DNA of 64,000 nt from Arachis hypogaea (GCF_003086295.3 NC_092044.1:2816843-2880842), one strand, 5' to 3'; shown: positions 44,112 to 56,228, counted from the first letter of the stretch. Numbers and translations are program-made. Notes: generated by a model not told the origin, from the letters alone.

Positions 44112-46538
44112 TTGGGGAGAGAAGGATCCATGATATTCCATTCCCATCTTCTCAACAAACTCCCTCTCAAGAAACCCTTTTCTTCAACCATTCATACTCA
44201 CACCCACTCAAACCTTCTGAAATTCTGCAATCTTTCGAATACTCTTTTCCAAATCAAGCAAGTTCACGCCTTTGCCCTCATCCATGACTTCCTCCCTCAC
44301 AGCATCTCTCTCTGCGCCTCCCTCATACTCCAATACGCCACCTTTGGTAACCTCACTGCTTCCCTCCTTCTCTTCCAGCGAACCTCTCCGCATTCCCGCA
44401 GTGCCTTCCTCTGGAACACTCTCATTCGCGCAAACTCCATTGCTCGAGTGTTTGACGGGTTTCACACTTACAACCGTATGGTTCGTGCTGGAGTTAAGCC
44501 TGATGATCACACCTTCCCATTTGTCCTAAAGTGTTGTTCTGATTTCGAGCGGGTTGAGAAAGGTAAAGAGGTTCATGGGGTTGTTTTTAAGCTTGGTTTT
44601 GATAGGGATGTCTTTGTTGGGAATACCCTTTTGATGTTTTATGGTAATTGTGGGTTTTTTGCTGATGCCATGAAGGTGTTTGATGAAATGCCTGAGAGGG
44701 ATAAGGTGTCTTGGAACACTGTTATTGGGTTGTGTTCTCTGAATGGGTTCTATTATAAGGCGCTCTGGTTTCTCAGAGAGATGGTTGCGGAGGCGTCGGG
44801 GTTTAAACCGGATTTGGTCACCGTTGTTAGTGTGTTGCCTATTTGTGCGGAGACTGAGGACGAGGTGATGGCAAGACTAGTGCATTGTTATGCTTTGAAG
44901 GTTGGTTTGGTGGGTTGTCATGTGAAGATTGGGAATGCTTTGGTTGATGCTTATGGGAAATGTAGGAACGAGAAAGCTTCCAAGCGGGTTTTTGATGAAA
45001 TGGACGACAGAAATGTGGTTTCTTGGAATGCTGTTATGACAAGTTTTTCTTTTAGAGGTCTCTGCAAAGATGCTTTTCATGTATTTAGGTTGATGATTGA
45101 AGCAGGAATGTTACCAAACTCTGTGACGGTTTCTAGCATGCTGCCTGTGTTAACAGAATTAGGACTTTTCAGGTTGGGAAGGGAAATCCACGGGTTGTGT
45201 TTAAGATTTGGTATGGAGTCTGATATTTTTATTGCTAACTCATTGATAGATATGTATGCAAAATCAGGATATTCCGGTGTAGCATCGGCCGTATTCAACA
45301 AAATGATAGATAGAAACACTGTATCTTGGAATGCCATGGTTGCAAATTTTGCTCAAAACAGGCTTGAATTTGCAGCCATAGAGTTAGTGAGGCGAATGCA
45401 AGCTAATGGAGAAACCCCAAACACTGTCACCTTCACAAATGTTCTTCCAGCCTGTGGAAGATTACGTTTCCTGCAAGTTGGAAAAGAGATTCATGCCAAA
45501 ATAATTCGGATGGGATGGTTTTCTGATTTGTTTGTCTCTAATGCTCTTACAGACATGTACTCAAAATGCGGACACTTACACCTTGCTCGAAATGTTTTTA
45601 ATATTTCTATCAAGGATGAAGTTTCATACAATATGCTAATTATGGGCTATTCCCAAACAAGTGACTGCTTAGAGTCCCTGAATTTGTTCTCAGAAATGAT
45701 ACTCTCTGGCATGGTGCCTGATATGGTTTCATTCATGGGTGCCATATCTGCTTGTGCGAATCTGGCTTCCATAAAGCAAGGGAAAGAGATCCATGGTCTG
45801 CTGGTGAGACAGCATTTTCACACACATCTTTTTGTGGCAAATTCACTCTTGGATTTGTATACCAAATGTGGACGAATAGATCTTGCTAGCAAGGTATTTG
45901 ACTTAATCGAATACAAGGATACAGCCTCTTGGAATACTATGATTTTAGGCTATGGTATGCTGGGTGAGCTTGACACTGCAATCAACCTCTTTGAGGCAAT
46001 GAAGGAAGATGGTGTGGATTACGATTCAGTGTCCTTTATCGCAGTTTTGTCAGCTTGCAGTCATGGGGGTTTAATTGAGAAAGGGAGAAAGTACTTTATA
46101 ATGATGCAGGATCTTAATATTGAACCAACACAAATGCACTATGCATGTATGGTTGATCTCCTTGGAAGAGCTGGGCTAATGGAAGAAGCTGCAGACCTTA
46201 TTAGAGGCCTTTCCATCGAAGCAGATGCTAATATTTGGGGTGCGATGCTTGGCGCATGCCGGATACATGGAAATGTAGAATTGGGGTGCTGGGCTGCTGA
46301 GCATCTTTTTGAGTTGAAGCCTCAGCACTGTGGCTACTATATTCTGCTTTCAAATATGTATGCAGAAGCTGAAAGATGGGACGAGGCAAACAAAGTTAGG
46401 GAATTGATGAAGTCAAGGGGAGCTAAAAAGAATCCTGGTTGCAGTTGGGTTCAAATTGGAAATCAAGTGCATGCATTTCTAGTTGGTGAGAAAATAGAGA
46501 GCTTGGATAATGGCTTCTTGCTATCAGAATGTTGTTAA
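44112..46538 (+). CDS. Pentatricopeptide-repeat protein, PLS class, E subgroup
   Basis: An intronless frame of 808 codons. The N-terminal ~40 residues are poor in acidic residues and rich in Lys, Ser, Thr and His, compatible with a mitochondrial or plastid transit peptide. From about residue 95 onward there are tandem PPR motifs in the P-L-S arrangement, seen through repeated cores such as VFVGNTLLMFYGNCG, VSWNTVIGLCS, IFIANSLIDMYAKSG, LFVANSLLDLYTKCG and VSFIAVLSACSHGG. The C-terminal part (WGAMLGACRIHGNVELG, GYYILLSNMYAEAERWDEA, KKNPGCSWVQIGNQVHAF) is the E/E+ region. It ends without a DYW domain. Such proteins bind organelle RNA and often specify C-to-U editing sites, borrowing a deaminase from DYW partners. 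A second Met seven codons in (44130) is an alternative start. No break; the target is unknown. Confidence 0.95.
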   Translation: MGREGSMIFHSHLLNKLPLKKPFSSTIHTHTHSNLLKFCNLSNTLFQIKQVHAFALIHDFLPHSISLCASLILQYATFGNLTASLLLFQRTSPHSRSAFLWNTLIRANSIARVFDGFHTYNRMVRAGVKPDDHTFPFVLKCCSDFERVEKGKEVHGVVFKLGFDRDVFVGNTLLMFYGNCGFFADAMKVFDEMPERDKVSWNTVIGLCSLNGFYYKALWFLREMVAEASGFKPDLVTVVSVLPICAETEDEVMARLVHCYALKVGLVGCHVKIGNALVDAYGKCRNEKASKRVFDEMDDRNVVSWNAVMTSFSFRGLCKDAFHVFRLMIEAGMLPNSVTVSSMLPVLTELGLFRLGREIHGLCLRFGMESDIFIANSLIDMYAKSGYSGVASAVFNKMIDRNTVSWNAMVANFAQNRLEFAAIELVRRMQANGETPNTVTFTNVLPACGRLRFLQVGKEIHAKIIRMGWFSDLFVSNALTDMYSKCGHLHLARNVFNISIKDEVSYNMLIMGYSQTSDCLESLNLFSEMILSGMVPDMVSFMGAISACANLASIKQGKEIHGLLVRQHFHTHLFVANSLLDLYTKCGRIDLASKVFDLIEYKDTASWNTMILGYGMLGELDTAINLFEAMKEDGVDYDSVSFIAVLSACSHGGLIEKGRKYFIMMQDLNIEPTQMHYACMVDLLGRAGLMEEAADLIRGLSIEADANIWGAMLGACRIHGNVELGCWAAEHLFELKPQHCGYYILLSNMYAEAERWDEANKVRELMKSRGAKKNPGCSWVQIGNQVHAFLVGEKIESLDNGFLLSECC

Positions 46539-46833
46539 AAGTAAATCTTATTATGAAAGAGGAGCCACTTTGGGAAACCTCTTCCTGTATTATTCCATCA
46601 ACAATCATATTATTATTAGGACCAACTCTTGTGTTGTGTTGAAGAAGGTTCCAAGACTGAGAAGAAGGTTCTGAAATTTCTGCCCCAAAGGATTAAAAGG
46701 AATTGAGGAAGATCCAAGCACATATGGAAAGGGATCAAAGAAGATGACTACTATTAAGAACCTAGTTAAAAAAAATCTAGTAAAACTACAGAAAATACCA
46801 GAACAATTAAACCTTGATAATCAACACAAGTGA
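46539..46833. other. Spacer between PPR and NPF genes (tail to tail)
   Basis: 295 bp separate the stops of two convergent genes. It presumably holds both 3' untranslated regions and polyadenylation sites. Confidence 0.6.
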
Positions 46834-49489
46834 TCATTTTTGTTGCAAGTTGTAACCATAATGGAAATTGGATACCTTGTTATACATACCAGGATTTCTA
46901 AATTCAATTAATGGAAGATCTTCATCATTTGAACCATTTCCTCTAGTTTCTTTAGATTCTTGATCAGCTGTAGGTCCGTAAAGCCAGCTACAAACAAGGT
47001 AATACACTATGTTAATGGCACTCAGCATCACAAGAACCCAATAGTACTTGTCATAGCGACCCTTGTTGATATTATCCGAAATCCAACCTTCCTTTCCACC
47101 CCTAGAAGTAACCTTCTCCACAATTCTGAATACCAAAGAAGATAACACGTATCCTGCAGCCATGCCAAGTCCAAAGAGGGACGAAGCGATGCTCGACATA
47201 CTCTTGGGGAATTCGGTGTAATAGAACTCATTTTGGCCTATTACATTGAATGCTTCAGCTATGCCACCCAAGCAGAGTTGAGGAAAAAGCCACATTGCAG
47301 ACATATTCAACACTGCATTAGGATTATTCATATATCCTTCCCTGATAGCTCTATTTCGCCGTAAAGTCTCAACAATTGCACTGGTTACCAAGTGAAGAAA
47401 AGAGAAAAACAATCCTAGTCCCATTCTATTCTTGGCACTGATCCTAACTTGTTTGCCTCTAAGCCTTGTTGCTAGAGGAATAACAATGCGATCATATATA
47501 GCTATCCACAAGAAAATTGTAAATATCATTATCACACTCAAAGAACCTGCTGGAACTTGGAAGTTTCGAGTGATATATCTGTTCAGTGATTTAGCTTGCA
47601 GCAATCCAAATGAGCCTCCAATGTTAAGCGACATCATGATCCCGGTCGACCACAGGGGAATAACTTTGATGATGGCTTTTAGTTCTTCTACTTCATCTAT
47701 TGTGGAGGCTGATCCATCTAAGGCTAAATCTTTTTCAGGGCCTTTGATAAAGCAAGCTTTATTCAGAAACCTTCAAAACAAAGACATGACCAGAAGAGTT
47801 TTACTTTTAGTATTATTTCATACATGGAATGAGCTAAAGAAAACAACAATGGTAATGTGAGAATTCGATTTGATTCAACCTTAGTTTATCAGTTGGAACA
47901 AGAAGATCAGAGTCCTTCTTTTGAAGGTACATTCCGGTCGACTTCCTGGCTGGTAATCTAAGCTTCCTGTTCTTATAGGCAGCTACGATTACTCGTGCAA
48001 AGCCGGTGAGCAAGCTGCCATGTGTTTTGTGTTTAATGTAAAGAGGAGAAGCAAGGAAGAAGAAGAAAGTGGACAAGAACATGAGTGCTGCAGGAACACC
48101 AAAACCCAGTTTCCATCCAAGATGATCTTGGATATATACTATTCCGGTGAAGGCGACTATGACTGAAATAGCTGATGAAGCATAATACCAGCTGAAGTAT
48201 ATTTCTAAGGCCCTTTGGTTATTGGGGTTATCTTTGCTATTCACTTGGTCTGCTCCAAATGCTAGGGAGCATTGAAGGCCACCATTTCCAAATGCCATGA
48301 GAGCAAGGGAAGAGATTAGTATTGCCATTTGCATAGTTGTTGCTGATTTGCATGTTTCAGTTGCAGGATCACAAGGAGGAGGCCGTGCCGCGGGGATCAT
48401 GGCTGTCAGCCACAAAAGTGCCATTCCCTGAAACCAAAGGGGACAAGAAAAAGAAAAAGTTGAATCCCAATTGGACTAGTTATTCCTTTGCCTAATTTAA
48501 ATGTAACAATGTAAATGATCTCTTCAAAAACCAGGCTTAGAAAGTGAAAATTTTATTTAAATTGTTTATTTTGTCATCATAATGAATTGTTTCATTGTAA
48601 ACATATATGATAGGACATAGTAGCTTCGTTTGATTTATGTAACCGACTCCACCTAGTGGGATTAAGTTTTGTTGTTATCGTTGTAATGAATTGTTTCATG
48701 AAAGAATGCATCAAGGTAGCTTATTCACCCCTATATGTATTACAATTTGAAGATCACATAGTTGTGAAATTCATAATTGATATTTGTAACTTCATAATTC
48801 AGCTAATGCATAATTGCAATGTAAATTCATCATATCAAAAGAAAACAAAATTGTGATGTAAATTCCTTTTAAAGATATGCACTGCACTTTGATACTATAA
48901 GCAGAAAGTAAAATCAATAACTAGAGTCAAACAACTACATCATTTATATGCAATAGACTAATAGAACAACCCACACAGTTTTAATTTCTAAACTAAAGTG
49001 ATACTAATGAAATTGAATACAATCCTATAACATCATCTACTAATTCAATCCAAATAACAGAGTTAAACTCTTGACAGAATTGAATTCAATTCTATTACAA
49101 CTGAAAATGAAGTCTTACCAGGAAAGTGATTATAGAACCGAAACCAACAGCAAGGAAACGACCCAGATAAGAATCAGCAATGAAAGCACCAATGAGAGGG
49201 GTGAAATTGGTGGTAGCAACTGATAATAACAGAATCATGTTGGCTTTTGCTAAATGGAGATTGTAGCTTCCCATCAAATACAACACCATGTTTGGCAATA
49301 ACCCCAAGGTTGCTACCCTTGCAAGTGCTTCATTTGCTGCCAACAAGGTTATATATACAGAATTAAATTACTTTGATAATTATATATAACCCATTATATC
49401 AAAACTAAGTGTGAATTAAACAAACCTATGATGAAGGGCATGGTGGCAATTCCACCTTTACCCCTTATGAGTTGGGGATGGGAACCCAT
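46834..49489 (-). CDS. NRT1/PTR-family (NPF1-like) transporter, second copy, 4 exons
   Basis: Exons on the minus strand are 49426-49489, 49119-49336, 47880-48427 and 46834-47770. Exons 2 and 3 have exactly the same lengths (218 and 548 nt) and phases as in the gene at 27099-29982; total 588 residues. Shared motifs are FIIANEALARV, LLPNMVLYLMGSY, GAFIADSYLGRF, NPNNQRALEIYFSWYY and GQNEFYYTEFPK. The N-terminus before helix 1 is 16 residues shorter and the C-terminal tail differs. The ExxE[K/R] motif reads E24-A-L-A27-R28, so the second Glu is Ala but the basic residue is kept, unlike the paralogue. Intron acceptors and donors are GT-AG. It is likely a membrane proton-coupled transporter of the same clade; the substrate is unknown. 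Confidence 0.93.
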
Positions 49490-51009
49490 CTTCACTTGAG
49501 CTGAAGAATGATGAGTTAATTTAAAGCAAGAGACACTGACTCACAAACACACAAAAGGAGGAAAGAAAACTGAAAGATTTGTTAAGGTTAAGGTTGAGAT
49601 CTTCTGGAGCATACATAGAAAGATCAAGAACTCTGTGTTAAATCCTAGGAGGTCTGTTGAATTTTTTATTATTTATTTTTTTGAGGTGTGATTAGCGAGT
49701 TTATGCACCTGTACTAATATTTCTTAAGTCAATGGCCATATACTTAGCTTTGACAATTATATGTTCTATTTCTAGCATTTTACATTATAATTTATATTAA
49801 ATCTTTTTATGATTTTCAATTATAGTCTTTCTTATGGTATTTTTGTTTTTTATATATTTTTTATATATTTTTCATTTGAAATTTAAAAAAATTGTAAATG
49901 AAAAAATAATTACAATGATATGATTGAGAACCCACTACAATTTACAAAAAGTGGAGATTGATATCTAAATAGAGATAATGTATGTGAATATTATGTAATA
50001 TAATTTGCATGGAAAAAAAAGAGTGTTATATATACAATTTGCTTGAGCAAAAACATCCAAACACCATGATTTTTTTTATCAAAAATAAAAAGATTTAAAT
50101 CTGTAATTTTTTAGATGAATATAGAAAGACTATATTATTTAAACTATAATTCATTGGTTCTAAACACATAAATTTAAAAAAAAAAAGTTAAATATAAATA
50201 TTATAAATTTATAATAGACTATTGTACTTCTCAAATTTTTAGTCAATATTAGTAATGATTTGTGATATGGATGATCATAAATATACACATGTTTTTAGTA
50301 ACTAAGTCTAATTAAGTTAATACAAGTTTAACAAACAAAAAAATATACACGCATTCATCACGGGCTTTTTGTTTGCACTTTTTCAGCATAGGAATTTTGT
50401 TACAATACACAGATATTTTGTTATAAAGTATATAAATTTTTGTATACAATACAAAAAATTTTGCACATAGCGTATAAATTTATAAAAATAACAAAAATTT
50501 TATTATATTGTACATCAAAATTTTTGTACTATTAAAATTTTTATACTCAATATCTTTGTTGAGCATATAATAAAAAAAAAGAAGAAAGTAGTGATAATGA
50601 CCATGACTTTGTTGAAGAAAGAAGCACACAAAAAAAAATGAAAAAGAGAAAAAAAAAAAAGAAAAAACAGCAACTACACATACATAATAAGAAAAAAACG
50701 TGACCACTTAATTAAAAATTCGGTTTAAAAAATACATAGATGCCTAGTTTTATTAGTTGTGATATACATAACAATTAGTCATGGCTTACAACTAACCCGT
50801 GAAATTGATAGATGATTAAAACAATAAGATATTATAACGATGATTTAAATGAGTAAATCATAAATGTTAAAGAAGTTGTGATGTTTAATACCGCAATATA
50901 AATTATTCTTAGTTTTATAAGATATAAACAGAATCTTAAACAGGTTTTTGAATCTTGAATCGAACATCATCAAGGCACACCAAGTTGTCTGCTCCAATGT
51001 CCCTTGACA
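49490..51009. other. AT-rich intergenic DNA
   Basis: About 1.5 kb between divergent-age gene pairs. 50380-50570 is a loose run of AAATTTTTGT-like words on both strands, low-complexity and without clear borders. No gene supported. Confidence 0.45.
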
Positions 51010-54000
51010 TCAAGCTTTGAAGTCGGTCCATTCTTGTAGCGTTGGGGTTGCCACTCCAATGTTTTTCATGTCAAACACATTAGCTGAAATTAAACCACAT
51101 ATCATCATAACCATTTGACTTGAAAAGCTGATCAATAGAATTATATGATATTGTGAAAGAACACATACCAAGATGAATTTCAGGCGTGGCAGCGGCTGTG
51201 GCATCAACAATAACAGTTACAGGTTGGTAGTCTAATGCTACGGCATCAAAGACAGTTTGCCTAACACAATTTGGAGTTTGAACTCCTACAAATGAAATAC
51301 ATTAAAGTAAATTAGTAATCACAAGAAATGTAATGTACTTAACTTTACGTATTAAGTAAAACCTATGAAAAGACTAAGTATGCGAACACACGAATTTTAA
51401 TTTTTTATAAGAAATGGAGACACGTTATATATATAAAATATAAAGTATTTTTTAGATATGTGCGTCGATTTGTCGAATAAGTATTGCATTAGTGTCGTGT
51501 GTAAAATATGTCGCAAAAGACGATAACTTACAAAATGTTCATCTTTCATAGGCTAGAACAATTTCTATTTACTCACCAGTAATGACCAGATTGTTAATTC
51601 CTGCTCCTTGAAGAAGTGAGTGAAGGTGTGTAGCAAAGAATGCACTGAAGCGGGTCTTCACGAGTTTATAGTCTCCTTCTCCGATTACTAGCCCCTCAAC
51701 TAACTCTGCACCTGGGCTTCCCTTAGAGGCTGGACCAACTTGACCTTGAGCATAATAATGTCGACGAAAAAGTTCAACATCTCTTCCTAAAGGATCGTTT
51801 TCTCGGACTACCTGAAAGTGTTTTGGGACACACAATTTATCTAGTATATATTGAATCATTTTCTTGATTGTTCAGTGTCTGACCAAGAGACTAAGATATT
51901 TGAACTTTTATTATAATCACAAACAATCAGCTAATTTATGTTGTTCGAGTGACTAGAATTTTTTCGTCGTGTACGTACAATAACTCATGGTATCCATAAT
52001 TCCTAAAGCCAAATATAAAAAAAAAAAAAGCACGTGGTTGTGATTATATTTATAGATAAAAAGTTAGAGATTATTTTAATAATGACACTAAAAATATTTT
52101 TTTAAAAGATGTTTATATGTGTCATGTTATTATTAGACATTTTTATTAAACTGGTTAAAAATTTATTTTTTAATACACTAGAGTAAAATTGATTTATTAT
52201 AGTAATAATAATAAATTCAATTGTTTGCATTATAATTATTAGACCCGATTTGATCCGATCGAATTACACAATCTAAACCAAATATCTTTAAATTTTTTGA
52301 TAAAAAGACAAATATATTCCTGATTTTTTGTTTTGTGGACATTTAAATCCCTAAAAATTTAAAAATACAATTAAATCTCTAAAAAAATGTGTTTATTGTT
52401 ATAAAAAAATCGATTTTATTCTAATTCGTTAAAAAAAATTAACATAATTGATTCATTAATACGTCCAATAATAATATGAAACATAAACATCTTTACAAAA
52501 AGACAATTTAAATGTCTTTATGGACTAAATCCCTAAAATGGTCCCTCAGATTGGGCCCTACACCAATTTCACTCCTGAGTTTCCAATTGCACCATTTTGG
52601 TTCTCGAAATTGAACTCCGGGCACCTTAAAAGTCTTGAAGCCTATTTCCAGCCTGAGTCAGCAAATCGGAGTGCTGATTTGGCAAGTGGCTGCCACAGTG
52701 GATGTTTCATACGGTGTCGTTTAGGGTTTTGGCGCCTAAAGAGAGTAAAACGTTACATGAATGAAGAAAACAAAACGTTAGAGCCATATGGGTTTTGATC
52801 ACTCACAATCTTCTCCTTCCTTTCTCCAACACCGAAACACTTAGACTCCCTCTTCCTCTGACAATGGTAAAGGCTTAGTGTGGTGGTTTAGGGTTTGTGA
52901 GTTCAACAATTTTGCGGGACTGCTAGTGTCGTCGTGGAGTTCACAGTGCCGTTATTGAGGAAACACCATTGTTGTTGTTATTGAGGTGAGTACACAGTGC
53001 CCTTATTTATTTTTTTCGACAATCATAGCTTGATTTTCAAGGGTTTAGTTGGCTTTCTGTTTGTTTGTGGTGGGGTGTTTTCATCGTTGATAAAGGTTTA
53101 GGGTTTCATATATTGTTCTGCTAGGATATGGGTTTTAAACATGCTCTGTTTTTGCCTAATGAAACAGGAGAAAGTTTTTTCTTTACCATCCATGAAATGC
53201 AATCTCTTAATTTTTGGGTTGTGACCATGATCATTGAGTTAATGTGTACAATTTTTATTTCTGATGCAGATGAAAAATCTAATTGACATTATATTCTATC
53301 ATGGAGGTAGCTTTGAAAAAAATGAAGAATGAATGATGGTTTATTCTCCTGATAAGAAAAGTTGTTTGGCTTATATTGATGAAGATACATTAGATATTTT
53401 CTATATTAGGAATTATCATAAAGAGTTTGGGTATGACAAGACGAAGGAATGTTGGTGGCTTGTTCACCAAAAAGTTTAATGATTATTGAAATAATAATTA
53501 TTTATTTGATTTTGTATGTGTGTGACTAACATTGATTAATAATGATGATATATTGATTATTGATTCTTGAAATCAGGAAGTCTGCATAATAGCATAAGCA
53601 ACCGTTTATGAGTTGTTCTTGAAATCAATTTGGTGAATTTTATTTGGGTTGAATAGGAACTGATTCTGCAAAATTAGAATGAGACTATGTTGTTTGTACG
53701 ATGTAAATGTTAAGGTCTATTATGGTGAATCAGTGTGAAAGTTAGGGATTGTTATGGTGCATTTTTTAAAAGTCAGGGTCTATTATGGTGCACGGGGTAA
53801 AAGTTAAGGACTATTATGGTGAATCATTATGTATTCTCACTCAACATGGCTATGTTATCTCAATTTCTGTTGCAGGGCCTGATTCCAGCCATGAGGGAGG
53901 TGATGCCTAATCTACATCACAATTTCTGTGTGTGTGGCATTTGTGGCGTAATTTCAAGAAATAATGGAAAGACTTAGAGCTAGGAGGATTGTTGTGGGAT

Positions 54001-55502
54001 TGTGCACGGGCCACTATGTACCAGGAGTTCAAGGAGTTAATGGATAAGATTAAGAGGCTTAACGAGGATGCTTGGACATATCTAGAAAAATGGCCAGGAG
54101 ATTCATGGACAAGGTTAAAGTTTAGTCACAAGCTGAAGTTGGACTCTATTTGCAACAACGCATGTGAAGTATTTAACTCAAAGATAAAGGAAGCATGAGA
54201 AAAGCCAATCATCACACTGCTCGAGGAAGTCAAAATATTTATAATGCGCACAATGTCTAAGAATAAGGTGAAGCTGAAAAATCACGTGGGAATACTATCA
54301 CCAGTTATCAAAAGTAGGCTTGAGAAGGTTAGGAATGAGCCTAAAAACTGGCATCCAATTTGGGCTGGTGATAATGGTTATGAGAAATTCGAGGTGCATG
54401 GTCATCCTACAAACCATGTTATTAATTTGGGAAAAAGACTCTGCATTTGATGTTCTTGTCCAGTCCTTGGTTGAAGAGGAGCGGCTCGAATTCCCTACTG
54501 CGTGACTAGCACCACCCATCATTTGTCACAAGAAGATGAAGAAGAAAGAAGACAGAAGTGGAAGAAGAAGATAGGGTTCGCATTGGGTTTAGGGTTTATA
54601 AATGGGAGTAGGGACTATATTGGAGTAAATTCACCAAATGTCCATGTCATATAGCCGTTTCCACATCCACTGTGACAGCTACTTGCCAAATCAGCACTCC
54701 GATTTACTGATTCAGACTGGAAATAGGCTTGGAAACTTTTATAGTGCTTGGAGTTTAATCTCGAGGACCAAAATGGTGCAATTAAAAATTCAGGAGTGAC
54801 ATTAGTGTAAGGGTCCAATTTAAAAGGACTATTTTGAGAATTTGAGAACATCTTCCTAAATAATTAAGTGGACAATAATTTTCATTACAATATCTACAAT
54901 CAATATAACACCTTTGTAACATTTAAAAATTTTTTCTAAAATTAAATAAATATTTTCTAAATTTTTGCATTTTTTATTTTTAAATTAAAAAGTGTTTTTT
55001 TAAATAGCAAAACAATATTAGTTCAAGTTTAGTAAAAATTCTTGAATTGTTGACAAAAATATATACTATCGTAGTCATCATAATGATAGTCTCCAAAAGA
55101 CTGAAAAAACAATCTTAATACTGCTGTACACTTTCACATGATTTCTCTAATATCCAATAATATAAAAATAAAATTTAAAAACTATCCGCCACATTCATTT
55201 CTGAGATGCTGAAAATGGCAATGGCAATAAAGTGAAGTAATTAATAAATGATTACCCAAACTATGAGAATTCCACGTTGCCTGGCAACTTGGACAGCTTT
55301 GATCACGTTTGGGACAATTTCTTTCCCTCCTTTTACAGCTATAGGACCCTCTATAAAATCTTTCTGAAAACACACAATAAAATCATTAATTATTTTATTC
55401 CCAACACATCCCACAAACACAACATAACATAGCTAGGATTTGGGAACAGGCCTGCATGTCAAGTACAAGTAGAGCAGTGCCATTCCATCCTTGTGCTGCC
55501 AT
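51010..55502 (-). CDS. Isochorismatase-family hydrolase, copy A, 5 exons
   Basis: Exons on the minus strand are 55452-55502, 55256-55363, 51577-51811, 51169-51285 and 51010-51083; 194 residues with matching phases. The fold's catalytic triad is visible: Asp15 in LLVLDMQ, Lys105 in LVKTRFSAF and Cys138 in QTPNCVRQT. The C-terminus MKNIGVATPTLQEW resembles the Arabidopsis At3g16190-type isochorismatase-like protein, whose substrate is not firmly known. Such cysteine hydrolases act on amides or vinyl ethers. Start: the Met in MAAQGWNGTALL; upstream the frame closes within about 20 codons. Odd points: the exon 1 donor is GC (CAG|GCCTG), where copy B has GT, and intron 2 is 3.4 kb with a Mutator-like insertion. 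If the GC donor is not used the gene may be impaired. Confidence 0.85.
52527..54846 (+). mobile_element. Degraded Mutator-like element in intron 2 of hydrolase copy A
   Basis: About 180-bp terminal inverted repeats, 52527-52705 and 54662-54846, share runs such as GCACCATTTTGGT and GGAGTGCTGATTTGGCAAGT (inverted at the right end). Between them are plus-strand remnants of a MULE transposase. At about 53270-53478 there is an N-terminal PB1-like start (IIFYHGGSFEKN) with an early stop. The late region, 53989-54450, reads LNEDAWTYLEKWP, CNNACEVFNSKI and NWHPIWAGDNGYEKFEV, up to the beginning of the SWIM zinc-finger zone. The middle, including the DDE core, is missing. Non-autonomous, in antisense orientation to the host gene. 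Confidence 0.8.
53698..53832. repeat. Degenerate tandem repeat inside the Mutator-like element
   Basis: Four diverged copies of a roughly 30-35-bp unit marked by GGTCTATTATGGTG, GGATTGTTATGGTG, GGGTCTATTATGGTG and GGACTATTATGGTG. Confidence 0.7.
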
Positions 55503-55732
55503 TTCCAATGCCTCAACTGGCCCAAGCCCAAGCCCAGATTTTGGGTTGCTTATGGTTGTGTCTCTGAGTCAGAGAAACTCTGGTTTTTATGATTGAGAAT
55601 GGATTAGTCGGTGGGTTTGCAAAAGATGAGGATGGTTTAGTGAGAGGGGCAGTTTTGGACACGCGTTCTTTCTTATGATGAGCATTTGGCTTACTTGAGA
55701 TTGCTCCATTTAAAATGCACGTGATAGTTACT
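55503..55732. other. Upstream region of hydrolase copy A
   Basis: The first 60 bp keep the sequence of the corresponding region of copy B (reading LGLGPV in the gene frame) but with a stop close upstream. It is more likely 5' untranslated sequence. Confidence 0.4.
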
Positions 55733-56228
55733 ATGGGTGCTCATGGATCGGATTCGATCTTTATATCCGCAGTGTTTATCCGAATTCGATTCGAAAATTG
55801 CGATATGGATCTGATCCACAAGGCTATCGGATCGGATCGAATCAGATCCGCACATTAGTCAGATCAGATTGCGGATTTTGTGTTAGTAACTGCATATCCG
55901 CAAATAAATAAATAAATATTCTTTTTATGTTTAATTTCAACTAATAATTATCATATATGTTGTATTAATTTAATTTATTATTTAAGAAAAATATGTTTAA
56001 TATTCTTTTAAGACTAAACATATTTTAAAAAATAGAAAAAATGAATTTTATTGATATTTTTTAATAAAAATAAGCTTTTAAAAATATTTTTGAGTTTTAC
56101 GGATATATTCGTTATCCGGCGGATCGGATCAGATCCAAACTAAAAAACTGCAGATATTAAATCCAATGATTTTAGTACGGATCGAATAGAAATTTTGGTC
56201 ATACCCAATCCGATCTGCGTTCACCCCT
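55733..56228. mobile_element. hAT-like MITE of about 500 bp
   Basis: The left end reads TGGGTGCTCATGGATCGGAT and the inverted right end reads AGGGGTGAACGCAGATCGGA, an imperfect ~22-bp inverted repeat starting with the (A)GGGGTG seen in many plant hAT-derived MITEs. The interior is rich in GGATCGGATC-like words and otherwise AT-rich; no coding capacity. An 8-bp target duplication was not evident. Confidence 0.6.

Noticed and set aside
50380..50570. Inverted-looking AAAATTTTTGT words as a MITE
   Set aside because: The words are low-complexity, scattered in both orientations, and no consistent ends or target duplication could be fixed.
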